This document shows, piece by piece, positions 53,488-63,249 of a DNA stretch of 64,000 nt. The notes beneath the pieces are model-generated. The model had not been told where the DNA came from and did no database searches. It saw only the letters and a list, made by a program, of their open reading frames with translations. The position numbers were made by a program, and so were the translations under genes. Position 1 is the first letter of the stretch. The number at the start of each line of letters is the position of its first letter. The DNA comes from Debaryomyces hansenii CBS767. Its lineage: Eukaryota; Ascomycota; Pichiomycetes; Serinales; Debaryomycetaceae. The DNA lies in NCBI RefSeq assembly GCF_000006445.2, contig NC_006043.2, forward strand, positions 868,001-932,000, written 5' to 3'.

Positions 53488-53598
53488 AAAGCTTCATATA
53501 GATCAAATCAGTAGTCGTATTCTTTATCGTGAGATAAACGCGTAAAATGTTTTAAATGTATTAGAACATTAGAACCAAGGTTCCAATACATTTAGAGA
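53488..53598. promoter_or_regulatory. REV7-PMS1 divergent promoter with an MCB
   Basis: 111 bp between the two start codons. ACGCGT at 53538-53543 is the MluI cell-cycle box bound by MBF, placed almost centrally (55 bp from each ATG). Both genes act on DNA at replication, so G1/S co-expression is likely. Confidence 0.7.
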
Positions 53599-56478
53599 AT
53601 GGCCATTCAGAATATAAATGCTGGTGATATACAGAGAATTACTTCTGGTCAAGTCATTATTGATTTGGTATCAATCGTGAAGGAATTAGTGGAAAATTCA
53701 ATAGACGCAAGCAGCTCCAAAATAGAGGTACTTTTCAAGAACAGTGGACTAGATTCAATTGAGATAATCGATGATGGTATTGGAATTGGAGAAGATGATT
53801 TTACTTCAGTATGTTTAAAGCATTGTACCTCAAAGCTTTCTACGTTTGAACAATTAAGTGAAGTTAATACTTTGGGCTTTCGAGGAGAAGCATTGAGCTC
53901 ATTATGCTCGGTATCAAACTTAAGAATTACAACTTGTACCAAGGAAAATTATCCCAGGGCAACTGAATTGAAGTATAATGCAATGGGTGTATTGATAAAT
54001 AAAAAGAAAGTCATCGGGGGCATCAAGGGAACGTCAATTTTAGTATCTAGCTTATTTCATAATTTGCCAGTTAGACAAAAGAACTTACAAAAAAATTTGA
54101 AAAGAGAATACAATAAAGCAGTGAGTCTTTTAATCAACTATATCATAATAAACCCAAACATAAGGTTTACGGTGTACAATATTAATCCAAAGACCTCAAA
54201 GAAAAACTTGATAATTGGCACGAAGGGAACAGGTAGCTCCACTATTCTAGATAATGTGGTAAATATTTTTGGAAGTAACGGTGCATATGGCCTAATTCCT
54301 ATAGATTTGTCGGTAGATGACATAGATGTCAAGTTTAGATTAAACCGGGGTGACTTTCCAACCCATAAGAAGTTAAATGTACAGTTTAAAGGATATATCT
54401 CTAACAGTTCGTTTGGGTTGGGCCGATCATCAGGAGATAGGCAATATTTATTTATAAATGGAAGACCAATTATATTTAAGAAGTTTTTAAAAACTATAAA
54501 TGAAGTATATAAGAGCTTCAATCATGTTCAATTTCCAGTGGTCATACTAAATGTAATTATAGACACTGAATTCTTAGACATCAATGTAACCCCAGATAAA
54601 AGAGTTATAATGATTCAGAATGAGGATTTGATTAATGATATATTAAGAAATGAAGTAACTAAATTTTTTGACACACAGAATACTGTTATTCCTAAGAATA
54701 AGAGTTCAGGGATTAGTCTAAGCGACGAAAAAAGCTCAGTTTCTTCCAATTCAACCCAAGCGAATAAAGTCACCGAAGTTGTTTCTAATGTGAATGAAAC
54801 ATCAAGAGAAGCTGAAGTACAAAAAAATCTAATGGTAACAAGAAAACGGGAACACAATGAAAATGAGACGGATGAAGAGGCTGGAGAGAAAAAGGTCCAA
54901 GAGGAGAACGATGAGGAGGAAGAAGAAGAAGAAGAGGAGGAAGTAGAAGTAGAGGATGTCCAAGAAACGATTGATGAGGAAGAAGAAGAAGCAGAAGCAG
55001 AAGCAGAAGAGGCAGAAGAAGAACAAGAAGATGAGGAAGAAGAAGAAAACGAAAAGGAGATTATGAATTTAGATGAAGAGGTTGATGAAATCAACGATGA
55101 TAGCAATAGTTCCAGGAACAAGATCATAGATAATGATTTATTAGTTACCAGAGGAACGAGAACAATAGGTATTGGAAATAACCATAAAACACAAAGAACA
55201 AGGGATAAACTACTTAGTGATTTGGGCGTTGTTGAAGTTGGCCTGAGTAGTACAAATAACAGAAGAAATAGAAACAATAATATAGAAAATGAACAATCTT
55301 CAGACAATGAGGATGTGCTGCAAATATTGAATGAAAGAGGAGTTGAAAAACAACACAATAATAGCCTAGAATTCAATGATTCAAATATTCATGAATCAAC
55401 TAGAATCTCATTGAAACGCAATAGAGATGAACAACTATTCGTTTCTGAATCGGACGATGAACCAAAAAATGGCAACAAGGTACTTGATTTATCATCTTTC
55501 AAAAATAATGCATCTGAACCAAAAAGATTACTGCAGCAAATTCAGCCAGATGTTACGGATAATTTGAGAATATCAATAGGTGATCGAGAAGTAGAAGAAA
55601 GGCCCATAAAAAGAACCAAAACCATGGTCTCACGGGATGAAATTACATTCAATGAAGACCCTGCTGTTATTACTAAACATACATCTAAGTCTTACGTACA
55701 TAATCTATCAACTACGCTAGATGTTGATTTGCAACATATCTATTCAGAGCTTGAAAAGCATGAGGCCTCAGGAAAGAGTCAAGAAGATTCTTCTAGAAAT
55801 ATAGCAATTGATAATATCGAATCTACTAAAGAAGCGGAAGAAAAGTTGTCCTACACGATTCTGAAATCGGACTTCCTCGAAATGAGACTTATTGGACAAT
55901 TCAATCTAGGCTTTATTTTAGTTACTTTGAATTCATCCAATAACCTATTTATTATTGATCAACATGCTTCTGACGAGAAATACAATTTCGAAAAATTGAC
56001 GGAGATTACCACTTTCCAGAATCAAACTCTCGTTATTCCGAAAACCATCGAGCTCAATGCAATCGACGAGATGATTGTAATGGATAACCTTTCTGTATTT
56101 AAACAGAATGGATTCGTAATACAAGTAGAAGAAGATAATCCTCCAGGTAAACGTATCAAACTCATATCGCTACCTGTTCTGAAAAATGTTCTATTTGATA
56201 TTAGTGATTTCCATGAACTTATACACCTCATCAACACCCACAATTCCACCAGTAATGAGGGTATCAAATGTTCCAAAATAAGATCTTTATTGGCTATGAG
56301 AGCATGTAGAAGTAGTATAATGATTGGCCAACATTTGAACAGAAAGACTATGACAAAAATACTCACAAATCTAAGTAAGCTAGATAAGCCTTGGAACTGT
56401 CCTCACGGAAGACCTACAATGAGACATTTAACAGAACTACAGAAGTGGTCTAGCTTTAAAGACGATTACCAATTATGA
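53599..56478 (+). CDS. PMS1: Mismatch-repair MutL homolog Pms1
   Basis: A 959-residue MutL protein. Residues 1-~340 form the GHKL ATPase (ELVENSIDAS, DDGIGI, TLGFRGEALSS). A long acidic linker (~370-740, Glu-rich at ~436-490) follows, then the MLH1-dimerisation/endonuclease domain with DQHASDEKYNFE (787-798, the DQHAxxExxxxE metal site), ACRSSIMIG and CPHGRPTMRH (from 934). It forms MutLalpha with Mlh1 and nicks DNA in postreplicative mismatch repair. CTG codons 755 and 861 sit where PMS proteins have serine (xxSKxxF and LPxSK), supporting CUG-as-Ser. It shares an MCB promoter with REV7. Confidence 0.96.
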   Translation: MAIQNINAGDIQRITSGQVIIDLVSIVKELVENSIDASSSKIEVLFKNSGLDSIEIIDDGIGIGEDDFTSVCLKHCTSKLSTFEQLSEVNTLGFRGEALSSLCSVSNLRITTCTKENYPRATELKYNAMGVLINKKKVIGGIKGTSILVSSLFHNLPVRQKNLQKNLKREYNKAVSLLINYIIINPNIRFTVYNINPKTSKKNLIIGTKGTGSSTILDNVVNIFGSNGAYGLIPIDLSVDDIDVKFRLNRGDFPTHKKLNVQFKGYISNSSFGLGRSSGDRQYLFINGRPIIFKKFLKTINEVYKSFNHVQFPVVILNVIIDTEFLDINVTPDKRVIMIQNEDLINDILRNEVTKFFDTQNTVIPKNKSSGISLSDEKSSVSSNSTQANKVTEVVSNVNETSREAEVQKNLMVTRKREHNENETDEEAGEKKVQEENDEEEEEEEEEEVEVEDVQETIDEEEEEAEAEAEEAEEEQEDEEEEENEKEIMNLDEEVDEINDDSNSSRNKIIDNDLLVTRGTRTIGIGNNHKTQRTRDKLLSDLGVVEVGLSSTNNRRNRNNNIENEQSSDNEDVLQILNERGVEKQHNNSLEFNDSNIHESTRISLKRNRDEQLFVSESDDEPKNGNKVLDLSSFKNNASEPKRLLQQIQPDVTDNLRISIGDREVEERPIKRTKTMVSRDEITFNEDPAVITKHTSKSYVHNLSTTLDVDLQHIYSELEKHEASGKSQEDSSRNIAIDNIESTKEAEEKLSYTILKSDFLEMRLIGQFNLGFILVTLNSSNNLFIIDQHASDEKYNFEKLTEITTFQNQTLVIPKTIELNAIDEMIVMDNLSVFKQNGFVIQVEEDNPPGKRIKLISLPVLKNVLFDISDFHELIHLINTHNSTSNEGIKCSKIRSLLAMRACRSSIMIGQHLNRKTMTKILTNLSKLDKPWNCPHGRPTMRHLTELQKWSSFKDDYQL
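54901..55065 (+). repeat. Purine-rich tract coding Pms1 poly-Glu linker
   Basis: GAA/GAG-rich low-complexity tract coding mainly Glu with short (EA)n runs. The opposite strand is an open frame of Ser codons (54615-55376) that is a shadow, not a gene. Confidence 0.75.
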
Positions 56479-56948
56479 CTATCTAGGTAAAATTTTACAT
56501 TTAGACAATAAATAGCAACAACCTGGTCCCTGAAGACACGCAAATTATGCATGTGACTTGACCCTAAGATTATTCGAATTCTGGTAATATTGAAATATAG
56601 TTCTTCTTAGGTTACTGAATATAAAGCAACACTAACATAAACGATACCTCAAGCCGGGATATATTAGTAGCTGAAATTTTGTTGGGTCCTGTGGTTATTA
56701 ATTGTTTCTACTCCTACGACTAATATAATTATAACCTGTATGGTAATTGTGATAGATAGACTCTCGGAGTATAAGTTTACTAATATAAACAAGAACGAAG
56801 GTAATATACTACAATCTATACCATAATACAACTCAAATTAGAGAATTATTTATTTGATTATTAATATCTTGAAGATATTTCTACTTTGTCATAATTGACT
56901 ACGAACAACGTCATTTTACATCGTATATCGTTCACATCTGACTAGGAT
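56479..56948. other. Upstream region of the first Zn2Cys6 gene
   Basis: 470 bp of AT-rich sequence; a CATGTGAC E-box-like element near 56550. No gene seen. Confidence 0.4.
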
Positions 56949-59691
56949 ATGTCGCTTGCGCGTCCAGGAGTATATTCAAGGATAAAAGAAAGAAAGAGTC
57001 GAAGAACTCATAAGAACTCGAGAGATGGTAAGTGTTCTGCTTTGACTGACCAATTCAAATACATATACTAACAAATATTTAGGGTGCCCAAATTGCAAAG
57101 CAAAGAGAATAAAATGCACCGAGGAACTTCCATCATGCCACAATTGTATTAAAAAGAACTATAGATGTGGTTATATTGAGTTCCCCGAGGAAAAGCTCGA
57201 GTTGCTTCGTAAGAAAAATGAGAAAAAGAAAGAGGAACATAACTTCATGAAAGGGTTACCTAGTGGTGGTTTCGACCCTTCCACACCACAACCCCAAATT
57301 TTACATCCTAATACTTCAGGAAATAGTGTGCCGAATAGCACCACGTCTGATGCTATTTCAAGCCTACCTACATCATTGAGCCCCAATTTTCGAGGTCGTC
57401 AGCAACAACAAACCCCACATAATCAATCTTACCCACCGCAAGAAGGGATATATGACCAAAGAAATTTTAATCAAGATGAAGTAATCTTTAAAAACGAGTT
57501 CTATAATAATAAGGATTCCTTGAGGATGTCCTTGTTTAAGGACACTATATTTAGATTATCCAAGGGTGAAACCGGATTTTCTGTACCAAATGCGACGGAT
57601 GAATCGATTGTGAAGGCTTTTCCATCTGATTATGAATCACAATCTATGCATGTGAACCTTGAAGGTGATTTGAACTCAGAGGAAAACTTTCGAATGGCCT
57701 CAGGTCAAGCACAAATCCTGTATCTTGACGAGATGGGGCCTAATGATGCTTTATTTAATCAAAGAACTCCTAGCGATTATCAGGCACCTCTTTCTTTTGA
57801 TTGGGAAAATACTCCAGGTAAATTTACAAGCATAGGCAATGAAGCTCAATTTAAGGCATCTAATAATTTAAGTGGAAACAAGGTTAATTTCAATCCACTT
57901 CCCAATGCTATTATTAGTCGCACTACGTTTCCAAAGCTTGTACAAGCAAAAAGGTTACGGAACACTTATTTGGAAAGATATTTAAATGATTCTAATAGAA
58001 ACGTAAAATCATTGGTTAATTTGGAGTTTAATTCTATATTTTCACCTGTTTGGACAAACGCCAATGCAGATTCTTTTTGGGTGTCTGTTTATAATCAAGC
58101 AGTTGTACTTGAGGTATATTTTTCCTTCTTCATGGATAGATCCTTGAATGTTCTATTGAAAACTTGTAATGTTACATTAAATGGAGAAATATTTTCAAAT
58201 TTATCAGAAAGTCCATCATATTCGTCGATTTCAGCTTCAGATACATCGTTGTCGTCTAATGCTTCGTCAGATGATGGATTCTTTTTCACAAAAAAGGACT
58301 TAGATATACTCACGCAGAAATCCTATAGGTATTATGGTGCTTTGATAAAAGACTTACGGAAGTCGATAACTGACATCCACATCGAGTATCCACTAAAAAT
58401 TTCCCTATTTTCTGCATGGTCAATTTTCTTTCATACCCAAGCTACTGTTGAAACTTTATGTCTCATGTACAATGGTACATCTTCGTTATTAGTGAAGGTT
58501 TTTAATGATTCCACTTCTATTCGGGATATAACGCCCACAATTCAAGTCACACTAGAAACCTTAAATGGACATGCGCTGGCAGCTTTGATTCCTGACTATA
58601 ATTTTAACATCATCCTGGATATATATGAAGATTTCAAGGAATTCAAGACATTTTTCATGGATGCTCAAGCTACTTATATTAAAAGATATGCAGAAGGAAA
58701 CTCAGAAGACGGAAGGAAAATGCGATTAAGAAGTAACTTGGAAAAACATGATTGCTTAGAACTAGAGCTGTTTTTAGAAAATCTTGTTACTGTAATTTTC
58801 CCAACGATAAACTACATTAATTGCTATTATAGAACTAATAACAATGTCAAAGATACCAATAGCAACAATATTTATTTCACATCCGTGAGGTTAATCTTCG
58901 ATTTATTAGTTTCCTGGTTCAAAAATTATCCTTCTGATGCTCTTTCAATGAGCTCAAGTGCTTCCCCGGTTAAGAAAACCTTTTATTTGTTTTATTCTGT
59001 TATAGGAAGAGCCTTGACTAATATCATTTCGCCTGTGAGAAGTGTATTACTTGTGGATCCATGCAATCTCTTCTGTCCCAGAGTTGATTTTGATCCAGAG
59101 ATTTATAAAGTTGAGCAGATAAACATAACGACTGACGAATTTCATTATTTGCGTACTCTATCGGAAAAAATGTTGCGAACGGTGTCATTTTTTGATTATA
59201 GAGTTTTGTTCTATTCTTATTTCTTATCAACGAATACTATTTTAAATGCAGAATATGTGAAACCATTCAACATACCCATTCAAAATGACAATGATCATTA
59301 TAACGATATCGTACAATTACTACCAAAAAAATTGGACATACAAGAGGATCAAATTGATAATTTCTCCGATATAACCCTTAATGCAAACCACTTTCCCATA
59401 TTTGATATCTTCCACGCTAATGATGAATACAGGTCGATTCTTAGCCACGAAAAACAAAATCAACAACTCAGAAAACAACAACTTCCAAACGAATTCAACT
59501 ACAAGACTGGTCTATTAACTCACGACTTTAACCCTCTGTCGTTATTTAACGCGTTAAAAATAAATCAACAGTCGTACTGGAATTCAAACCAGCCAACCCT
59601 CGAAGAAACAAGAATCAGAGTCCAGAACTTTGATTACGGCAGACAGGCGGTAGCCAATACCGTAAAAAATTCCTTAGTTTCAAATACTTAA
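56949..59691 (+). CDS. Zn2Cys6 transcription factor, copy 1, one intron
   Basis: Exon 1 is 56949-57027 and exon 2 is 57083-59691; the 55-nt intron has GTAAGT, TACTAAC (57066-57072) and TAG. The spliced protein has 895 residues. The intron splits the Gly codon before the first zinc-cluster Cys, so splicing is needed to build the DNA-binding domain: CPNCKAKRIKC, six residues, then CHNCIKKNYRC (residues ~28-54), after a basic RRTHKNSR arm. The rest is a fungal regulator with an Asn/Ser-rich region and a helical middle domain (~250-800). It resembles the 60659 gene, including the GY(I/L) then EE motif after the cluster. Targets unknown. Confidence 0.9.
57028..57082 (+). other. Intron in the zinc-cluster codons
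   Basis: Donor gtaagt at 57028, branch tactaac at 57066-57072, acceptor tag ending at 57082 (branch A 11 nt upstream of the end). It joins G to GG to restore a Gly codon and the GCPNC motif. Confidence 0.92.
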
Positions 59692-60658
59692 TAGTGTACA
59701 ATATTACATGCCTATGGCGTCTACGTATATTTCACTTGTAGCCAAATTTACCTTATGTATTTCGGATACCCTATATCGGTTTTATCTCGTCATCAGCCTG
59801 CGATGACTTTTCGGCGCTAGATCTCGTCAAATCTCGATCTGAAGCGTTTTCACATTTCAGATCTTGCTCGTTGCACACATCCAATCTTAGGCATTCGCAT
59901 AAAAATATTCCGTCTTCAGCCTAAATTAATACCCCAGTGCCTACATATGTATGGTGATCAAATCGACTAGCCACACCAGCTTGGACGATATGTACGGCTC
60001 ATCCCGGTGCGTTGATTTTATATTGTTCTTTTTTCCCGCGTTTCGTCCTATTATCACAAGCTTACTCTGCGTCCGCAACAATCCCTACACTCATAACAAT
60101 ACCCACAATACAATCTAGAACAGCTTTTAAAGACCGTATTTTAAGAGAAGTATAAATGCGTTTCATACCTGAGTGTGAATATGCTTAATAAAAGATATTC
60201 ATCCTTCACAATATCTTGTTTTCTGAACACACTTCACGTTCTGTTTTCATCATTTGAATTCGGCATCCATATACAAGACAATGCAATATATCTGTATACT
60301 ATGATTCCTTCCGCCGAATTCAATACAACATCAACTCATCCGCTATTATACACTATCGCAACGTCGTTAAGCCGCGAAATGTAGGACTAGAATTTATGTC
60401 TGTTTTATGCAGGAAACCGAGTTTAGTCAAATTCAACCATCAAATATGCTAAGGTTATAATTCAGATTGAAGAAGATAAATACGCTACATTTAGATATAG
60501 GGATACCGTAAAAATAGTGGTATTGTGATTTAATAGGAACAAATATTGCATTAAGCGTGATACGATTAGTAAATTCCTCAAAAATACATCATCCGATAGA
60601 TTATTGCTTGCAGAACTTATACGGTACGGACTCAGCAAAAGATAGAGGTTTTATCCGG
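59692..60658. other. Upstream region of the second Zn2Cys6 gene
   Basis: 967 bp. Includes a CG-richer part (59790-59900) with repeated GATCT/TCTCG words and a gtcatc...gatgac inverted element, then a pyrimidine stretch. A long promoter or leader is typical for fungal regulators. The open frame at 60175-60384 is not supported. Confidence 0.4.
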
Positions 60659-63052
60659 ATGGAAAGGACAAATTACCAATTGGATACGGACGCTTCAGCG
60701 CCAGATATCAACGATATTATGAAGGACGGATTAAATTTCAAAGACGACGCTAGTGCGATAGGCAAGATACCAGGGACGAAGAATAAAGAGACTGAGGAAA
60801 AAGGTGACAAAGGTGAAAACGAAACGCAGGGGGCCAGAAGACGGAAACATAAAAACTCGAAAAATGGATGTCCTAATTGTAAAAAAAGACGGGTGAAATG
60901 TTCAGAGACTTTACCGGCATGCTCCAACTGTGTTAGGCGTAAAGTGAGATGTGGATACCTAGACTATACAGAAGAGCAGCTCAAGGACCTCACACAGTCG
61001 AAATTTGTCTTGGAGCAGGTCGACGATCTTAGAGGCGATCAAGGTAAAAGAGAAGATGAGTCGAGGAATTCATCTCTTAGGTCGAGCGAAACGCAATACC
61101 CGTCACCATCGTCATTAAACGCATTAAAAACGTCGAATTCGTTTCCCATGGGTCAAGGTGGAGCGATCGACCAAATCTCAGATACTACATATAACCATGG
61201 CTTTAGGTGGGACGACCATTTAGCCGGTGGTTATGATATGGGTGTGAATAATGTATTGAATTTTCAGGGTAATTTAACATTCACTGAGGGCGATAATCTT
61301 GTGAGTTCATCAGAGTATCCTGTCATTTATCCCGTGTATTCAATTAAGAACCCAAATCCACATGGGTCTCGTATACCAGGCGAGACGGATCTTCATAACA
61401 TGAACCCTTCTTTCAGACCTTCAAGGGACGTATTTAATAGCGGAGCATTCAGCTCTAATAAACTGCCGGTTCTGTGGAATGACTCAGTTATTTCGCCACA
61501 TACTTCAGACTATTTTGAGACTTCTGGCAGTCTGATACATAGTCATGAAAAGGCATTACCAGGAGCAATTGAAAAACCCACAACCTTCAAGAGGATAGAC
61601 ATGCCTAACATTAATTACAACCAATTAATACATGATTTAATGTTAAAGTTTGGTCCTCAACTAGCAACAGGTACTTGTTCTTTAGAAGATAATAGATATT
61701 TGTACTCCATTTGGTTGCATTCATTTATTCATTATTCTTTTACACAAAAATTGATGTTTGGCTGCATGATAAATTTCACTACCAACTATTTGATTTCTAA
61801 TTGCTGGATGCCACAATACATATCAGGCGGTTTCACAGCATTGATTGATAGGACAAAAGTGCGAAATCTTTTAATATCTAGTTCTATAAGGCACTATGCA
61901 ATGGCTATTAAAGAATTGCGAGTCTACTTGAATAAAGACACTGATCCTTTGGTGTGTTCCTCAGCATCTTTTGTTTTAAGTTTAACATCAATCTATGATC
62001 CGTCTGCAACTTTAAGATCTATGAATTGTTTCAGAGACGGACTTTTCAGCATATTACAACACAATGTGGCATATGTCACTCAAAATGGCGAGCCGCTTCC
62101 ATTTATGCTAATGATGCATTTAGAAGTGCTGAAAAACATTGTGAGATCAGTTTATTTACCTGCCTACAACCCGACCTTCTTACACGAATATCGCTCAATG
62201 TTGAAGTCCTTCGGGAATTTATTGAGTATACTAGGGAATTCATCAACTGATGCCGCCTTGGATACTAATGATATAGATACTCAGAAGTTTATTGAAGCAA
62301 AATTTTCTGATTTGATAGTTTTCACGAACGAGACTATTGATACCTTCCTTCCTACGATTAATAATAATTTGGGGAATCTAGATATCCAACAGCAAGCGCT
62401 ATTTGATATATTGCATAAATGGGTAAGAATATTTCCAGCGAAATGTATGTTTATTTCAAATGAAAATGATCCAGTTGAAAATATATTGTATTTCTTCTAC
62501 AAGTGCCTCAAAAAAGCATTATATGCGGTCTTTCCTCAGGTTAAGTACTTTTTTGTTAGAGAGTTTGATAGCCCAGTAACAGTGGATATCAGTGTTCCTG
62601 AGGAAGATTTTGAAATATATCTGAAAGGTATCGAAAATCCGGAGACTTGTTGCTACTCTCTCCAATCATATAACCAAGTCAAGGACCAATTAAAAGTTTT
62701 GAGTAGTTACTCAATTAGGGTTAATATATTTTTACAGAAACGGATGGAAATTCTCAATAGGACGGTAATTTTTGACTGGTCAATTAAAGAGGCGTTCCCT
62801 ATTGATGATATAAAATGCTTTAGAAATAGTGTAACAGATATTGCAAAACTACGGAATGATTTCAAACTGAGTGTACAAATTCATGAATTACCAATATCTT
62901 CTTTCGCAACCACGTTCATTAAGCCTGAACATTACCCGAGACGCTATGAGTATGTCATTAACGAAATGAATAATAACGAATTTAGGGAAGAAGTTGATTT
63001 ACTCACATTGACAAATAATGGTTTGTTAGTCAATGATTATGAAGCACAATAA
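60659..63052 (+). CDS. Zn2Cys6 transcription factor, copy 2
   Basis: A 797-residue protein from the ATG at 60659. A charged N-terminus leads to a basic arm RRRKHKNSKNG and the zinc cluster CPNCKKRRVKC, six residues, CSNCVRRKVRC (residues ~70-96), followed by GYLDYTEEQL. A disordered stretch (~115-335) and a fungal-regulator middle domain follow (HDLMLKFGPQL; SIWLHSFIHYSFTQKL). It matches the 56949 gene in cluster sequence and overall plan, so the pair is a tandem duplication. Unlike copy 1 there is no intron in the cluster codons. Regulatory targets cannot be told from sequence. Confidence 0.9.
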   Translation: MERTNYQLDTDASAPDINDIMKDGLNFKDDASAIGKIPGTKNKETEEKGDKGENETQGARRRKHKNSKNGCPNCKKRRVKCSETLPACSNCVRRKVRCGYLDYTEEQLKDLTQSKFVLEQVDDLRGDQGKREDESRNSSLRSSETQYPSPSSLNALKTSNSFPMGQGGAIDQISDTTYNHGFRWDDHLAGGYDMGVNNVLNFQGNLTFTEGDNLVSSSEYPVIYPVYSIKNPNPHGSRIPGETDLHNMNPSFRPSRDVFNSGAFSSNKLPVLWNDSVISPHTSDYFETSGSLIHSHEKALPGAIEKPTTFKRIDMPNINYNQLIHDLMLKFGPQLATGTCSLEDNRYLYSIWLHSFIHYSFTQKLMFGCMINFTTNYLISNCWMPQYISGGFTALIDRTKVRNLLISSSIRHYAMAIKELRVYLNKDTDPLVCSSASFVLSLTSIYDPSATLRSMNCFRDGLFSILQHNVAYVTQNGEPLPFMLMMHLEVLKNIVRSVYLPAYNPTFLHEYRSMLKSFGNLLSILGNSSTDAALDTNDIDTQKFIEAKFSDLIVFTNETIDTFLPTINNNLGNLDIQQQALFDILHKWVRIFPAKCMFISNENDPVENILYFFYKCLKKALYAVFPQVKYFFVREFDSPVTVDISVPEEDFEIYLKGIENPETCCYSLQSYNQVKDQLKVLSSYSIRVNIFLQKRMEILNRTVIFDWSIKEAFPIDDIKCFRNSVTDIAKLRNDFKLSVQIHELPISSFATTFIKPEHYPRRYEYVINEMNNNEFREEVDLLTLTNNGLLVNDYEAQ

Positions 63053-63249
63053 TTATATATATTTATTTATTTTTTGGTTAGGTTCTATTACTTTTGTATT
63101 ATAAGACTTCTTTTCATTGGAAATTCCTGCTTGTTTTATGAATTTATTTATGTTGTATAATGTTCTCTAAAATTAAATATACTTTTAGATCGGGAATGAG
63201 AAATTAGGTCCGAAAGTTGAACGAAATATAGAGTACTCCGTATCGAAAA

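Noticed and set aside
54615..55376. 253-codon serine-rich frame antisense to PMS1
   Set aside because: Exact antisense shadow of the poly-Glu linker of PMS1.
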